In this document: positions 52,706 through 61,705 of the stretch, in pieces | How positions within the stretch are numbered: position 1 is the first letter of the stretch | How the letters are laid out: every line of letters begins with the position of its first letter | NCBI RefSeq assembly: GCF_003417065.2 | Contig: NZ_QVLT01000005.1 | Coordinates: 62,001 to 126,000 of the forward strand | Direction of reading: 5' to 3' | From: Hymenobacter lapidiphilus | GTDB lineage: Bacteria; Bacteroidota; Bacteroidia; Cytophagales; Hymenobacteraceae | DNA: 64,000 nucleotides | Position numbers and translations under genes: made by a program | Notes under the pieces: generated by a model | Databases searched by the model: none | Told to the model about the DNA's origin: nothing | What the model saw: the letters and a program-made list of their open reading frames with translations, nothing else

Positions 52706-52808
52706 CAAAGCGTCATTCAGAGCGAAGCGAAGAATCTCGCGTGAACTCGTTGAACGACAACTGCGCGACGAGTTCACGCAGATTCTCGCTTCGCTCTGAA
52801 TGACGCTT
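52706..52808. repeat. Inverted repeat with CATTCAGAGCGAAGCG arms
   Basis: AAAGCGTCATTCAGAGCGAA (from 52706) pairs with TTCGCTCTGAATGACGCTTT (ending 52808). The arms extend inward through AGAATCTCGCGTGAACTCGT to a loop starting CGTTGAAC at 52747-52754. It lies between the first two genes of the ATP synthase operon. It resembles the GTCATGCTGAGC family at 59560 and 63412 in layout. Confidence 0.9.
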
Positions 52809-52849
52809 TCCGGCAGGCGCATCCGACAATGCGCCCACTTTTTACCTCT

Positions 52850-53257
52850 ATGAAACCCTTCCTCAAAACCTACCTATTGTTCTGCCTGATCGTGGGCTTT
52901 GTGCTTTATGCGCTTTATAGCCAGTTCGGGCCGCGCATCATCCATCCGTTCACGGTCTACACGTTTACCTTCTTCGTGGTGCTCACGCTGGTGCTCTATC
53001 GGATGATGGAGCGGCTGTTGCGGGCCGATGCCGACAACTTTCTGGTGGCCTATTTCGGGGCCATGGTGGCCCGGCTGCTTTTGTCGCTTACACTGGTGCT
53101 GGTGTACCTTTTACGAGGCGGCGGACAGGAGGGCAATGCCCGCTGGGCCTTCCTCGGCAGCTTCTTCATACTCTATTTTCTCTTCGCCGGGTTTGAAGTA
53201 TGGGCCGTTCTGAGTAACTTGCGCCCGTTTTCAAAACGGGGCGAAATCACGAAATGA
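52850..53257 (+). CDS. Small four-TM protein of the ATP synthase operon
   Basis: A 135-residue protein with four TM segments (YLLFCLIVGFVLYALYSQF; FTVYTFTFFVVLTLVLYRMM; FGAMVARLLLSLTLVLVYLL; FFILYFLFAGFEVWAVLSNL). The layout matches that of AtpI-like proteins. The ATG used begins MKPFLKTYLL; one seven codons upstream is possible. It occupies the usual place between atpZ and atpB in Bacteroidota. Probably an assembly factor; no proof. Confidence 0.8.
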   Translation: MKPFLKTYLLFCLIVGFVLYALYSQFGPRIIHPFTVYTFTFFVVLTLVLYRMMERLLRADADNFLVAYFGAMVARLLLSLTLVLVYLLRGGGQEGNARWAFLGSFFILYFLFAGFEVWAVLSNLRPFSKRGEITK

Positions 53258-53290
53258 AGATTTTGTGAGTAAATCCCTAAGCCACTCTGA

Positions 53291-54343
53291 ATGAAGCGCT
53301 TACTTTTTGCCCTCCTCTGTCTCTTTTCGCTGACGGCCCGTGCCAACGAGCCGATAGCCACCACGGCCGATGCAACGGAGTCCGAAAACTTCAATCCGGG
53401 CGAGATGATTCTGCACCACATCGGCGATTCGCACGAGTGGCACTGGTTCACGCTGGGAGAAACGCATTACACCACCCATCTACCCGTTATCGCCTACCGG
53501 GCGGGCAGCGGTCTGACGGTGTTTTCGTCGCATGAGCTGGCCGAAGGTAAGGTACACGAGGGCCTGAAGCTGGACCACGAGCACCTCGTATCGACCGACG
53601 GCGCCAAGGTGTACGACTTCTCCATTACCAAGAACGTGGCCACGCTGATGATTGCTTCGGCCCTGATGCTGGTCGTATTTATAACCGTAGCCCGGGGCTA
53701 TGCCAAGCGCGGCACCGCGGCCCCCCGGGGCATGCAGTCGTTCTTCGAGCCGCTCATTATTTTCATTCGCGATGAGGTAGCCAAAAAGTCCATCGGCCCG
53801 AAGTACGAGCGGTATATGCCCTACCTGCTCACCGTGTTCTTCTTCATCTGGTTCAGCAACATGCTGGGCCTGCTGCCCGGCGGCGCCAACCTTACCGGCA
53901 ACATTGCCGTGACCCTGACGCTGGCCGTAATCACGCTGCTCATCACCCTGTTCAGCTCCAACAAAAACTACTGGGCCCACATTTTCGCCACGCCCGGTGT
54001 GCCCAAGGCCCTGCTGCCCATCATGATTCCGGTCGAGCTCATCGGCATCGTGGTGAAGCCCTTCTCGCTGATGGTTCGACTGTTTGCCAACATTACGGCC
54101 GGTCACATTGTAACGCTGAGCTTCATTTCGCTCATCTTCATCTTCCGCAACATTGGCATTGCGCCCGTGTCGCTGGCCTTCGGTCTGTTCATCTTCTTCC
54201 TTGAGCTGCTGGTTGCCATTCTGCAGGCCTATATCTTTACGCTGCTAACCGCCATGTACATCGGCGGTGCCGTAGAGGACCACCACGACGCCGACCTCCA
54301 GATAGGTGGCGGCGACGGTGCTGCGCCAGCGCAGGCTCACTAA
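53291..54343 (+). CDS. atpB: F1Fo ATP synthase subunit a
   Basis: A 350-residue membrane stator of the proton channel. The first 20 residues are a cleaved signal (MKRLLFALLCLFSLTARANE). A Bacteroidota-type periplasmic N-domain follows (MILHHIGDSHEWHWFTLGET). Core helices hold LIIFIRDEVAKKSIGPKYER and the essential Arg in LMVRLFANITAGHIVTL. A His-rich tail ends it. It is 33 bases after the small four-TM gene. Confidence 0.95.
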   Translation: MKRLLFALLCLFSLTARANEPIATTADATESENFNPGEMILHHIGDSHEWHWFTLGETHYTTHLPVIAYRAGSGLTVFSSHELAEGKVHEGLKLDHEHLVSTDGAKVYDFSITKNVATLMIASALMLVVFITVARGYAKRGTAAPRGMQSFFEPLIIFIRDEVAKKSIGPKYERYMPYLLTVFFFIWFSNMLGLLPGGANLTGNIAVTLTLAVITLLITLFSSNKNYWAHIFATPGVPKALLPIMIPVELIGIVVKPFSLMVRLFANITAGHIVTLSFISLIFIFRNIGIAPVSLAFGLFIFFLELLVAILQAYIFTLLTAMYIGGAVEDHHDADLQIGGGDGAAPAQAH

Positions 54344-54350
54344 ATCACTT

Positions 54351-54452
54351 AGCTGTTAGGCTTTCCTTTCAAACTAAAAGCGGCTGGATTCAGCCGCGAA
54401 AAATAGGTTACAGAACAAAAGCTGATGGCTAACAGCTCTCAGCTAATAGCTT
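54351..54452. repeat. Inverted repeat of AGCTGTTAGG/CTAACAGCT type
   Basis: CTTAGCTGTTAGG (from about 54348) pairs with GGCTAACAGCT (54427-54437) and the following AGCTAATAGCTTAA. It fills the atpB-atpE gap with a GCGGCTGGATTCAGCCGC hairpin in the middle. Confidence 0.75.
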
Positions 54453-54468
54453 AAAAAAACACTCCTGA

Positions 54469-54765
<297 letters not shown>

Positions 54766-54785
54766 GGATAGAGGTAGTACCAGAG

Positions 54786-54834
54786 CAGCCCGCTGCGCTA
54801 GGGCGCTTTAGCGCATAGCGTAGCGGGCTGTTTT
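54786..54834 (+). terminator. Hairpin after atpE (attenuator or mRNA stabiliser)
   Basis: CAGCCCGCTGCGCTA pairs with TAGCGTAGCGGGCTG, followed by TTTT. An inner GCGCTTTAGCGC hairpin adds to it. It lies between atpE and atpF, so partial termination would raise subunit c output. Confidence 0.75.
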
Positions 54835-54910
54835 GGCTTTTCCGGTACCGGGGCCCATGGCGGCTCATCCGGATATCCGAGTCTCAAGTACTCCTTACTG
54901 ATTACTTCCC

Positions 54911-55405
54911 ATGAATATTGTAACGCCCGAACTCGGCCTGATCTTCTGGCAGGTGGTGATCTTCCTCATCGTGGTGCTCTTGTTGCGCACGTATGCCTGG
55001 AAGCCCATCCTTAGCTCCCTCAAGGAGCGCGAAAGCTCCATTGAGGGTGCCCTGCGCATGGCCGACCAGGCCAAGCTCGAAATGCAGCAACTGCAGGCTG
55101 GCAACGAAAAGCTGTTGGCTGAAGCCCGCATGGAGCGCGACCGGATTCTGAAGGAAGCCACCACCATGTCGAACCAGTTCATCGAGCAAGCCAAGACCAA
55201 GGCCACCGAAGAAGGCAGCCGCATGATTGCCCAGGCCCGCGAAGCCATCCAGAACGAGAAGAATGCTGCTTTGGCCGAGGTGAAAAACACCGCTGCCCAG
55301 CTTTCCATCGACATTGCCGAGCGCATCCTGCGTCGCGAGCTGACCGATCAGCCCGCCCAGCAGCAGCTCGTCGATTCGTACCTGAAAGAAGTAAAGCTTA
55401 ACTAA
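54911..55405 (+). CDS. atpF: F1Fo ATP synthase subunit b
   Basis: A 164-residue stalk protein. N-terminal TM at about 10-27 (LIFWQVVIFLIVVLLLRTYA), then KPILSSLKERESSIEGALRM and a long coiled coil (about 35-150). It ends with LTDQPAQQQLVDSYLKEVKL. Length and pattern are standard for subunit b. Confidence 0.94.
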   Translation: MNIVTPELGLIFWQVVIFLIVVLLLRTYAWKPILSSLKERESSIEGALRMADQAKLEMQQLQAGNEKLLAEARMERDRILKEATTMSNQFIEQAKTKATEEGSRMIAQAREAIQNEKNAALAEVKNTAAQLSIDIAERILRRELTDQPAQQQLVDSYLKEVKLN

Positions 55406-55411
55406 GCCGTA

Positions 55412-55495
55412 AGCTGTAAGCTGCAAGCCGCAAGCGTCTGTTTTAGAGCAGAAGCAGGGCGAAAACTTGCAGCTTGCGGCTTGTAGCTTGCAGCT
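55412..55495. repeat. Inverted repeat of AAGCTGCAAGC type between atpF and atpH
   Basis: TAAGCTGTAAGCTGCAAGCC (from about 55410) pairs with GGCTTGTAGCTTGCAGCT and CTTGCAGCTTGCGG (55466-55495). Both arms are built from repeated AGCTTGC-type units. It fills the whole gap to within ten bases of the next ATG. Confidence 0.88.
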
Positions 55496-55504
55496 AAAAA
55501 AAAT

Positions 55505-56065
55505 ATGTCTGAACTACGAGTTGCTTCCCGTTACGCCAAGTCGCTGATTGATTTGGCCCTGGAGCGGGGTGAGCTGGAGCAGGTGAAGCAGGACATGGAC
55601 CTGTTCAGCAAAACGCTGGGCGAGAACCGCGACCTGCGCATGCTGCTACGCAACCCCATTGTGAAGCACGATAAGAAGCTGGCGATTCTGCAGGCTATTT
55701 TCGGCGGCAAAGTCACGACGCTGACGGAGAAGTTCTTCACGCTCGTAACCCAGCACAACCGCGAAGACTCGCTCGTTTTCATCGGCGACGAGTTTCTCAA
55801 GCAGTACAACCTGAAAAAGGGCGTGCAGGTGGCCCAGGTAACCACGGCCACCGCCCTCGACCCCGCGTTGCGCGAGTCGCTCAGCCAGCTCGTGCGCGAG
55901 CAGGCAGGCTTGCCCGAGGTAACGCTCCAGGAAAAAGTAGACCCAGCGCTGATTGGGGGCTTCGTGCTCCGCATCGGCGACCGGCTCATCGACGACTCGG
56001 TGAGCTACCGGTTGCGCAAGCTGCGCACCGAATTCTCGAAGAATCCCTACCAACCCCAACTATAA
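55505..56065 (+). CDS. atpH: F1Fo ATP synthase subunit delta
   Basis: A 186-residue protein of the OSCP/delta family: VASRYAKSLIDLALERGELE at 5-24, RMLLRNPIVKHDKKLAILQA, then REDSLVFIGDEFLKQYNLKK and the C-terminal VDPALIGGFVLRIGDRLIDD. It links the stalk to F1. Seven bases before atpA. Confidence 0.95.
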   Translation: MSELRVASRYAKSLIDLALERGELEQVKQDMDLFSKTLGENRDLRMLLRNPIVKHDKKLAILQAIFGGKVTTLTEKFFTLVTQHNREDSLVFIGDEFLKQYNLKKGVQVAQVTTATALDPALRESLSQLVREQAGLPEVTLQEKVDPALIGGFVLRIGDRLIDDSVSYRLRKLRTEFSKNPYQPQL

Positions 56066-56071
56066 CCCACC

Positions 56072-57652
56072 ATGGCAGACGTACGTCCGGATGAAGTATC
56101 CGCCATTCTGCGGGAGCAACTCTCCAACTTCAAAACCGAAGCCGAACTCGAAGAGGTGGGCACGGTACTGCAGGTTGGCGACGGTGTAGCCCGCATCTAC
56201 GGCCTGGGCAACGCCCAGTCGGGGGAATTGCTCGAATTTGAAAATGGCCTGCAGGCCCTGGTGCTGAACCTGGAAGAGGATAACGTGGGTGCAGTAATGC
56301 TCGGCGACTACTCCGAAATCCGCGAGGGTGCCACCGTGCGCCGCACCAATAAGATTGCCTCCATCAAGGTGGGCGAGGGCATCGTGGGCCGCGTGGTAAA
56401 CACGCTGGGCCAGCCCATCGACGGTCGTGGCCCCATCCAGGGCGAGACCTTCGAGATGCCCCTGGAGCGCAAGGCGCCCGGCGTAATTTACCGCCAGCCG
56501 GTAACCGAGCCCATGCAGACCGGCATCAAGTCGATTGACGCGATGATTCCGATTGGCCGGGGCCAGCGCGAGCTGATTATCGGCGACCGGCAGACCGGTA
56601 AGTCGGCCGTTGCTATTGACACCATCCTCAACCAGCGCGAGTTCTTCGAGCGCGGCGAGCCGGTTTTCTGCATCTACGTAGCCGTAGGCCAGAAAGCCTC
56701 GACCGTAGCTCAGGTGGTAAACGCCCTGACCAAGGGCGGTGCCATGGACTACACCGTGGTGGTATCCGCTTCGGCTTCCGACCCGGCGCCGCTGCAGTTC
56801 TACGCGCCCTTCACCGGGGCCGCCATCGGCGAGTACTTCCGCGATACGGGCCGTCCGGCCCTGGTGGTGTACGACGACTTGTCGAAGCAGGCTGTAGCGT
56901 ACCGTGAGGTGTCGCTATTGTTGCGTCGTCCTCCCGGACGTGAGGCATACCCCGGCGACGTATTCTACCTGCACAGCCGCCTGTTGGAGCGTGCCGCTAA
57001 AATCAACGCCTCGGACACCATCGCTCAGGCGATGAACGACCTGCCCGACAGCATCAAGCACCTGGTGAAAGGCGGCGGTTCGCTGACGGCTCTGCCCATC
57101 ATCGAGACCCAGGCCGGCGACGTTTCGGCGTACATCCCGACCAACGTAATTTCGATTACGGATGGCCAGATCTTCCTCGAAACCAACCTGTTCAACTCCG
57201 GTGTGCGTCCCGCTATCAACGTAGGTATCTCGGTGAGCCGCGTAGGTGGTAACGCCCAGATCAAGTCGATGAAGAAAGTGGCTGGTACGCTGAAACTTGA
57301 CCAGGCCCAGTTCCGCGAGCTGGAGGCCTTCGCCAAGTTCGGCTCCGACCTCGACGCCTCGACCCGCCTCACCATTGAGCGCGGCCGTCGTAACCTCGAA
57401 ATCCTGAAGCAGCCCCAGTTCTCGCCCCAGCGCGTGGAAGACCAGGTGGCCATCATCTACGCCGCCACCAACGGCCTGCTCGACAAAGTGCCCGTGAACA
57501 AGGTGCGCGAGTTCGAGAAGGAGTTTACCCAGACCATGCAGACCCGCCACGCTCCCGAGCTGGCGGCCCTGAAGGCCGGCAAGCTCGATGACACCATCAT
57601 CGGGGCCATCCGCCAGGTAACCAAGGACCTGTCGGCCCAGTACGCCGCTTAA
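56072..57652 (+). CDS. atpA: F1Fo ATP synthase subunit alpha
   Basis: A 526-residue F1 subunit. Non-catalytic nucleotide site P-loop [15 protein letters not shown] at about 170-184. The DELSEEN-type beta-barrel start is [20 protein letters not shown]. Further motifs: [40 protein letters not shown] and [20 protein letters not shown]. Length is standard. No atpD follows; the beta and epsilon genes must be elsewhere, as is usual in Bacteroidota. Confidence 0.97.
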   Translation: MADVRPDEVSAILREQLSNFKTEAELEEVGTVLQVGDGVARIYGLGNAQSGELLEFENGLQALVLNLEEDNVGAVMLGDYSEIREGATVRRTNKIASIKVGEGIVGRVVNTLGQPIDGRGPIQGETFEMPLERKAPGVIYRQPVTEPMQTGIKSIDAMIPIGRGQRELIIGDRQTGKSAVAIDTILNQREFFERGEPVFCIYVAVGQKASTVAQVVNALTKGGAMDYTVVVSASASDPAPLQFYAPFTGAAIGEYFRDTGRPALVVYDDLSKQAVAYREVSLLLRRPPGREAYPGDVFYLHSRLLERAAKINASDTIAQAMNDLPDSIKHLVKGGGSLTALPIIETQAGDVSAYIPTNVISITDGQIFLETNLFNSGVRPAINVGISVSRVGGNAQIKSMKKVAGTLKLDQAQFRELEAFAKFGSDLDASTRLTIERGRRNLEILKQPQFSPQRVEDQVAIIYAATNGLLDKVPVNKVREFEKEFTQTMQTRHAPELAALKAGKLDDTIIGAIRQVTKDLSAQYAA

Positions 57653-57656
57653 TTTA

Positions 57657-57792
57657 AGCTGTTAGCCAGTAGCTGTTAGCTGTCAGCTTCCGTTCAGGAG
57701 GCGCCGCTGACAGCTGCTGGTAAGCGCTTCCTGCTGCCCACTTAACGAGGGTAGCAGGTGAGCTAACAGCTAACAGCTTATAGCTAACAGCT
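57657..57792. repeat. Inverted repeat of AGCTGTTAGC type between atpA and atpG
   Basis: The left arm AAGCTGTTAGCCAGTAGCTG (from 57657) with TTAGCTGTCAGC pairs with the right arm GCTAACAGCTAACAGC and TTATAGCTAACAGCT (ending 57792). Units of about ten bases repeat in both arms. It ends eight bases before the atpG start. Confidence 0.88.
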
Positions 57793-57799
57793 CAAAAAA

Positions 57800-58690
57800 A
57801 TGGCTAACCTAAAAGAAGTCCGTAACCGCATTGTGTCGGTGCAGAGCACGCAGCAGATTACCAAAGCCATGAAAATGGTGGCGGCGGCCAAGCTGCGGCG
57901 CGCCCAGGACAACATTCTGCGCATGCGGCCCTACGCCCTGCGGCTCAACGGCATTCTGGGCAACCTGACGGCCCTTGCCGGCGAGGAGCTGCAGAGCGAG
58001 TACGCCGTGGTGCGCGACGTGCGCCGCGTGCTCATCATTGCCGTTACCTCCGACCGGGGTCTGGCGGGCGCTTTTAACAGCAACGTGTTCAAGGCGACGA
58101 ATGCGCTGGTGCAGAGCCGCTACGCCGAGCAGGCCGCTTCGGGCAGCGTAACGGTGATGGCAATCGGCAAGAAGGCGCACGAGTACTTCGGGAAGCGCGG
58201 GCCGCTGCTGGGCGATTACCAGCACGTGTTCGGGCAGCTCTCGTTTGAAACCGTGCGCCAAGCCGCCGAGCAGGCCATGGATGGCTTCCGCAACGGCGAG
58301 TACGACGAGGTGACCATGGTGTACAACGAGTTCCGCAACGTGGCCACCCAGGTGGTGCAGGTGCAGCAACTGCTGCCCCTGGTACCTACCGAGCAGCCCG
58401 TTACCGAAGCAACCACCAGCAACGTGGACTACATCTTCGCGCCTTCGCAGGAGGAGATTATGCGGACCCTGATTCCCCAGTCGCTCAAGATTCAGCTCTA
58501 CAAGGCGGTGCTGGAAAGCAACGCCTCGGAGCACGGCGCCCGCATGACGGCCATGGATAAGGCCACCGATAACGCCGGTGAGCTACTCAAGGAGCTCAAA
58601 CTAACCTACAACCGTACCCGCCAGGCGGCCATCACCACCGAGATTCTCGAAATCGTAGGTGGCGCCGAGGCTCTGGCTGCCAGCCGGTAA
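57800..58690 (+). CDS. atpG: F1Fo ATP synthase subunit gamma
   Basis: A 296-residue rotor protein. N-terminal helix: VRNRIVSVQSTQQITKAMKM, then VAAAKLRRAQDNILRMRPYA. Rossmann-like part: VLIIAVTSDRGLAGAFNSNV. C-terminal helix: ASEHGARMTAMDKATDNAGE followed by YNRTRQAAITTEILEIVGGA, the most conserved gamma segment. It is the last gene of the cluster and is followed by a terminator. Confidence 0.96.
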   Translation: MANLKEVRNRIVSVQSTQQITKAMKMVAAAKLRRAQDNILRMRPYALRLNGILGNLTALAGEELQSEYAVVRDVRRVLIIAVTSDRGLAGAFNSNVFKATNALVQSRYAEQAASGSVTVMAIGKKAHEYFGKRGPLLGDYQHVFGQLSFETVRQAAEQAMDGFRNGEYDEVTMVYNEFRNVATQVVQVQQLLPLVPTEQPVTEATTSNVDYIFAPSQEEIMRTLIPQSLKIQLYKAVLESNASEHGARMTAMDKATDNAGELLKELKLTYNRTRQAAITTEILEIVGGAEALAASR

Positions 58691-58737
58691 TTGCTTGAGC
58701 TATTAGCCGACAGCTGTTAGCTGATAGCTTCTGTTTA

Positions 58738-58771
58738 ACGGCCCGCTTCCGCAAGGAGGCGGGCCGTTTTG
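58738..58771. terminator. Terminator of the ATP synthase operon
   Basis: ACGGCCCGC pairs with GCGGGCCGT, followed by TTTT. It lies between atpG and the convergent HAD gene, after an unpaired AGCTGTTAGCTGATAGCTT arm (58705-58728). Confidence 0.85.
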
Positions 58772-58779
58772 CGTGTATT

Positions 58780-59508
58780 TCACCCCTGCATGTACTGCCG
58801 CTTCGCCAGTTCCTTGCTGGGCTTGGGGGCGTTGGGGTGAGCAGCCAGCAGCTCCAGTATCCGTTGGGGCGTTAGGTGGGTGAAATCGGGGATGACGGTG
58901 AGTGGGGCCTGGAAGTCGGCAGCTTTAAGGGTGGTGCTGACGGCAATGCAGCGCATGCCGGCGCGGTAAGCGGCTTGCTCGCCCAGCAGGGCATCTTCAA
59001 ACACCACGCACCGCGCCGGGGGCAGGCCCAGCTTGCGGGCAGTGGTGAGGTAGGTGTCGGCGTGGGGCTTGCCTTTGGCTACGTCGTCTTTGCCCACCAC
59101 CACATCGAAATAGCGACGCAGGTCGAGGTAATCGAGGATGTAGCTGATGGTTTCGGTGCCCGAGCCGGTGCCCAGCGCGATGCGGAACCCGGCCGCCCGG
59201 GCCGCCTGCAAAAAGCCGCGCAGGCCGGCCAGCTCCTGCCGCTTGTTCCAGTACAGCACCCGGTACAGCAGCTCGCGCTGGGCGGCGTACTCCGCCAGCT
59301 GCTTCTTAGGCACGGGGTTGGTAAACACGTTTTCCAGAATCTGGCTGGCGGGCATGCCGTTGAGGCGGCGCAGCAGCCGGCGGGCGTTGGTGCGCAGGCC
59401 CAGGTCGCGGAACAGCAGCTGGAACGCCCGCGCCTGGGCGGCGGTGTTGTCGATGATGACGCCATCCATATCGAAAATGAGGGCGTAGGGGAGGGGAGAA
59501 GTGGGCAT
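58780..59508 (-). CDS. HAD family hydrolase, beta-phosphoglucomutase-like
   Basis: A 242-residue cytoplasmic phosphatase/phosphomutase. HAD motif I is FDMDGVIID at about 12-20, with the nucleophile and acid/base Asp. Motif II is in IALGTGSGTETISYILDYLD (Thr/Ser). Lys is in VVGKDDVAKGKPHADTYL, and motif IV is CVVFEDALLGEQAA. A helical cap lies between. The chosen ATG (MPTSPLPYALIF) is right before motif I; an in-frame extension would run through the neighbouring inverted repeat. Substrate unknown. Confidence 0.9.
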   Translation of the reverse strand: MPTSPLPYALIFDMDGVIIDNTAAQARAFQLLFRDLGLRTNARRLLRRLNGMPASQILENVFTNPVPKKQLAEYAAQRELLYRVLYWNKRQELAGLRGFLQAARAAGFRIALGTGSGTETISYILDYLDLRRYFDVVVGKDDVAKGKPHADTYLTTARKLGLPPARCVVFEDALLGEQAAYRAGMRCIAVSTTLKAADFQAPLTVIPDFTHLTPQRILELLAAHPNAPKPSKELAKRQYMQG

Positions 59509-59559
59509 AGCGGGTGGGTGGATAAGGGAGATGGTGAATGAGAGGAAGCAAAAAAGGCT

Positions 59560-59684
59560 GTCATGCTGAGCGAAGCGGAGCGTAGTCGAAGCATCTCTAC
59601 CGCTTCGTTGTAATGCCAAACAGACGCCAGGATTACCATTGCAGTAGAGATGCTTCGACTACGCTCCGCTTCGCTCAGCATGAC
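59560..59684. repeat. Perfect 41-bp inverted repeat of the GTCATGCTGAGC family
   Basis: The left arm at 59560-59600 starts GTCATGCTGAGCGAAGCG and ends CATCTCTAC. The right arm at 59644-59684 is its exact reverse complement. The 43-base spacer includes CGTTGTAATG. It lies between divergent genes. The same family occurs at 63412-63530. Confidence 0.95.
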
Positions 59685-59791
59685 GTGCTTTTTCGTTCTG
59701 TTTCTCCCTTACGTCAGTCCCGGCCCTTCCCGTTACCTTTACCCGTTGAACCGCCCGTCGTCCTCGGGCGGCGGCCTTATCGACCTTTGCC

Positions 59792-61507
59792 TTGAAAAGA
59801 AGCCTGACCCTGCTGCTGGCCGCCACATTGGCGCTGCCCGCCCTCGCCCAGAAGAAGAAGCCCACCGCCGCCACGCTGGAACGCCCGAAGCTGGTGGTGG
59901 GCATTGTGGTGGACCAGATGCGCTACGACTACCTCTACCGCTACTGGAGCAAATACGGCCAGGGCGGGTTCAAGCGGCTGCTGGGCGAAGGGTTCAGCTA
60001 CGAGAATGCCCACTTCAACTTCGTGCCCACCTACACCGGGCCGGGGCACGCCAGCATTTATACCGGAACCACGCCCTCGGGCCACGGCATCATCGGCAAT
60101 AACTGGCTGGTGCGTGAAACCGGCCGGGCCACCTACGTAACCGAAGACAAAACGGTGCAGCCCGTGGGCGGCTCGCTGGAAGCCGGCCAACAGTCGCCGG
60201 CCCACATGCTGGCCACCACCATCACCGACGAGCTGCGGCTGGCCACCAACTTCGAGAGCAAGGTGATTGGTGTGTGCATCAAAGACCGGGGCTCGATTCT
60301 GCCCGCCGGCCACGCCGCCAACGCCGCCTACTGGTACGACGGCACCAACGGCGCCTTCATCAGCAGCACCCACTACATGCAGCAGCTGCCCGCCTGGGCC
60401 GCTACGTTCAATGCCGAAGGCCGGGCCGCCAAGTACCTCGACCAGCCCTGGAACACGCTGCTGCCCATTGCCCAGTACACCGAAAGCACCGCCGACGATG
60501 TGGCCTGGGAAGCGGCTTTCCGGGGCGAGGAGCGGCCGGTATTCCCGCACGACCTGCCGACGCTGAGCGCCCGGCTGCCGGCCGCCGTAAAGGGCGCGTT
60601 GCAGGCCACGGGCGAGAAAACGGCCCCCATCCGCAACCTCGACCTCGTGCGCTCGACGCCCTTCGGCAACTCGCTGACCCTGGACTTCGCTTTGGCAGCC
60701 ATGCAGGCCGAGCAGATGGGCCAGCGCGGCACCACCGACTTTCTGGCTCTGTCCTTCAGCTCGCCCGATTACGTCGGCCACCAGTTCGGGCCTAACTCGA
60801 TTGAGGCCGAGGATACCTACCTGCGCCTCGACCAGGACCTGGCCCGCCTCTTTGACTACCTCGACCGCACGGTGGGCAAGCGGCAGGCGCTGGTGTTTCT
60901 GAGCGCCGACCACGGTGCCGCCCACTCGCCCAACTTCCTGCTCGAACACAAGCTGCCGGCCGGCTCGGTGGGCCCGCGCCTCATGCGCGACTCGCTGCAG
61001 CAGCAGTTGGTGCGCCGGCTGGGGCCCGGCCAGTGGGTGCAGAGCTACGAGAACCAGCAGGTGTACCTCAACCGCCCGCTCATCGCCCAAAAAAAGCTCG
61101 ACCTGTACACGGTGCAGCGCCTGACGGCCGAGCTGATGCTGGGTTTCTCGGGCGTAACGCGGGCGCTGGCCGCCGAAGACGTGCAGAAGTCGCACTGGGA
61201 AAGCGGGCTGCTGATGTACCTCGAAAACGGCTACTACCCCAAGCGCAGCGGCGACGTGCTGGTGGTAATTGCCGCCGGCTGGTTGGAATCGTACGCCTAC
61301 CCCATCAACAAGGGCACCACCCACGGCTCGGGCAGTTCCTACGACACGCACGTTCCCATGCTGTTCTGGGGCTGGGGCGTGAAGCCGGGCAAGTCGTCGG
61401 CTCCGGTGAAGATTACCGATATTGCGTCCACGTTGGCGCGCTGGCTGCACATTCAGGAGCCGAGCGCCAACACCGGCGAGCCGTTGCGCGAAGTGTTGGG
61501 CTGGTAG
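59792..61507 (+). CDS. pafA: PafA-type alkaline phosphatase
   Basis: A 571-residue periplasmic phosphomonoesterase of the alkaline phosphatase superfamily, read from a TTG start that gives MKRSLTLLLAATLALPALAQ as signal peptide. All key PafA features are seen: metal Asp in VVDQMRYDYL, nucleophile Thr in TYTGPGHASIYTG, Asn in GNNWLV, the Lys-x-Arg pair in CIKDRGSILPAGH, Asp and His in SSPDYVGHQFG, Asp-His in LSADHGAAHSP and the last His in GTTHGSGSSYDTHVPMLFWG. It releases phosphate from organic monoesters. Pyrophosphatase lies downstream, though probably with its own promoter. Confidence 0.94.
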   Translation: MKRSLTLLLAATLALPALAQKKKPTAATLERPKLVVGIVVDQMRYDYLYRYWSKYGQGGFKRLLGEGFSYENAHFNFVPTYTGPGHASIYTGTTPSGHGIIGNNWLVRETGRATYVTEDKTVQPVGGSLEAGQQSPAHMLATTITDELRLATNFESKVIGVCIKDRGSILPAGHAANAAYWYDGTNGAFISSTHYMQQLPAWAATFNAEGRAAKYLDQPWNTLLPIAQYTESTADDVAWEAAFRGEERPVFPHDLPTLSARLPAAVKGALQATGEKTAPIRNLDLVRSTPFGNSLTLDFALAAMQAEQMGQRGTTDFLALSFSSPDYVGHQFGPNSIEAEDTYLRLDQDLARLFDYLDRTVGKRQALVFLSADHGAAHSPNFLLEHKLPAGSVGPRLMRDSLQQQLVRRLGPGQWVQSYENQQVYLNRPLIAQKKLDLYTVQRLTAELMLGFSGVTRALAAEDVQKSHWESGLLMYLENGYYPKRSGDVLVVIAAGWLESYAYPINKGTTHGSGSSYDTHVPMLFWGWGVKPGKSSAPVKITDIASTLARWLHIQEPSANTGEPLREVLGW

Positions 61508-61519
61508 GGTTTTTTGAGC

Positions 61520-61693
61520 CGTTAGCTAAAAGCTAGTAGCTGTTAGCTTTTGTTCAGACTTGGGCTTTCGACTGCTTACCTTTGTTTCCCGTATAGGCCG
61601 GCTGGCGGATAACGCTGCCGGTTTGGCGTAGCCTGCCAACCTTTCTGTATTTACTCATTTCAAGCTAACAGCTACTAGCTCTCAGCTACTAGC
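61520..61693. repeat. Inverted repeat of AGCTAGTAGCTGTTAGC type around a promoter
   Basis: The left arm GCCGTTAGCTAAAAGCTAGT (61519-61538, then AGCTGTTAGCTTTTG) pairs with AAGCTAACAGCTACTAGCTC (61663-61682 region) and TCAGCTACTAGCT. The 110-base interior contains the probable ppa -7 box, an unusual place for it. Confidence 0.85.
61577..61584 (+). promoter_or_regulatory. -7 box (TACCTTTG) upstream of ppa
   Basis: TACCTTTG fits TAnnTTTG exactly and lies 122 bases before the ppa ATG, between the arms of an inverted repeat. TTG triplets upstream are at 14 or 24 bases, not the ideal 19-21. Confidence 0.45.
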
Positions 61694-61705
61694 TCCAAAA
61701 AACAC

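Noticed and set aside
59777..61450. Minus-strand reading frame of 557 codons opposite pafA
   Set aside because: pafA has every catalytic residue; the opposite frame is a compositional shadow.
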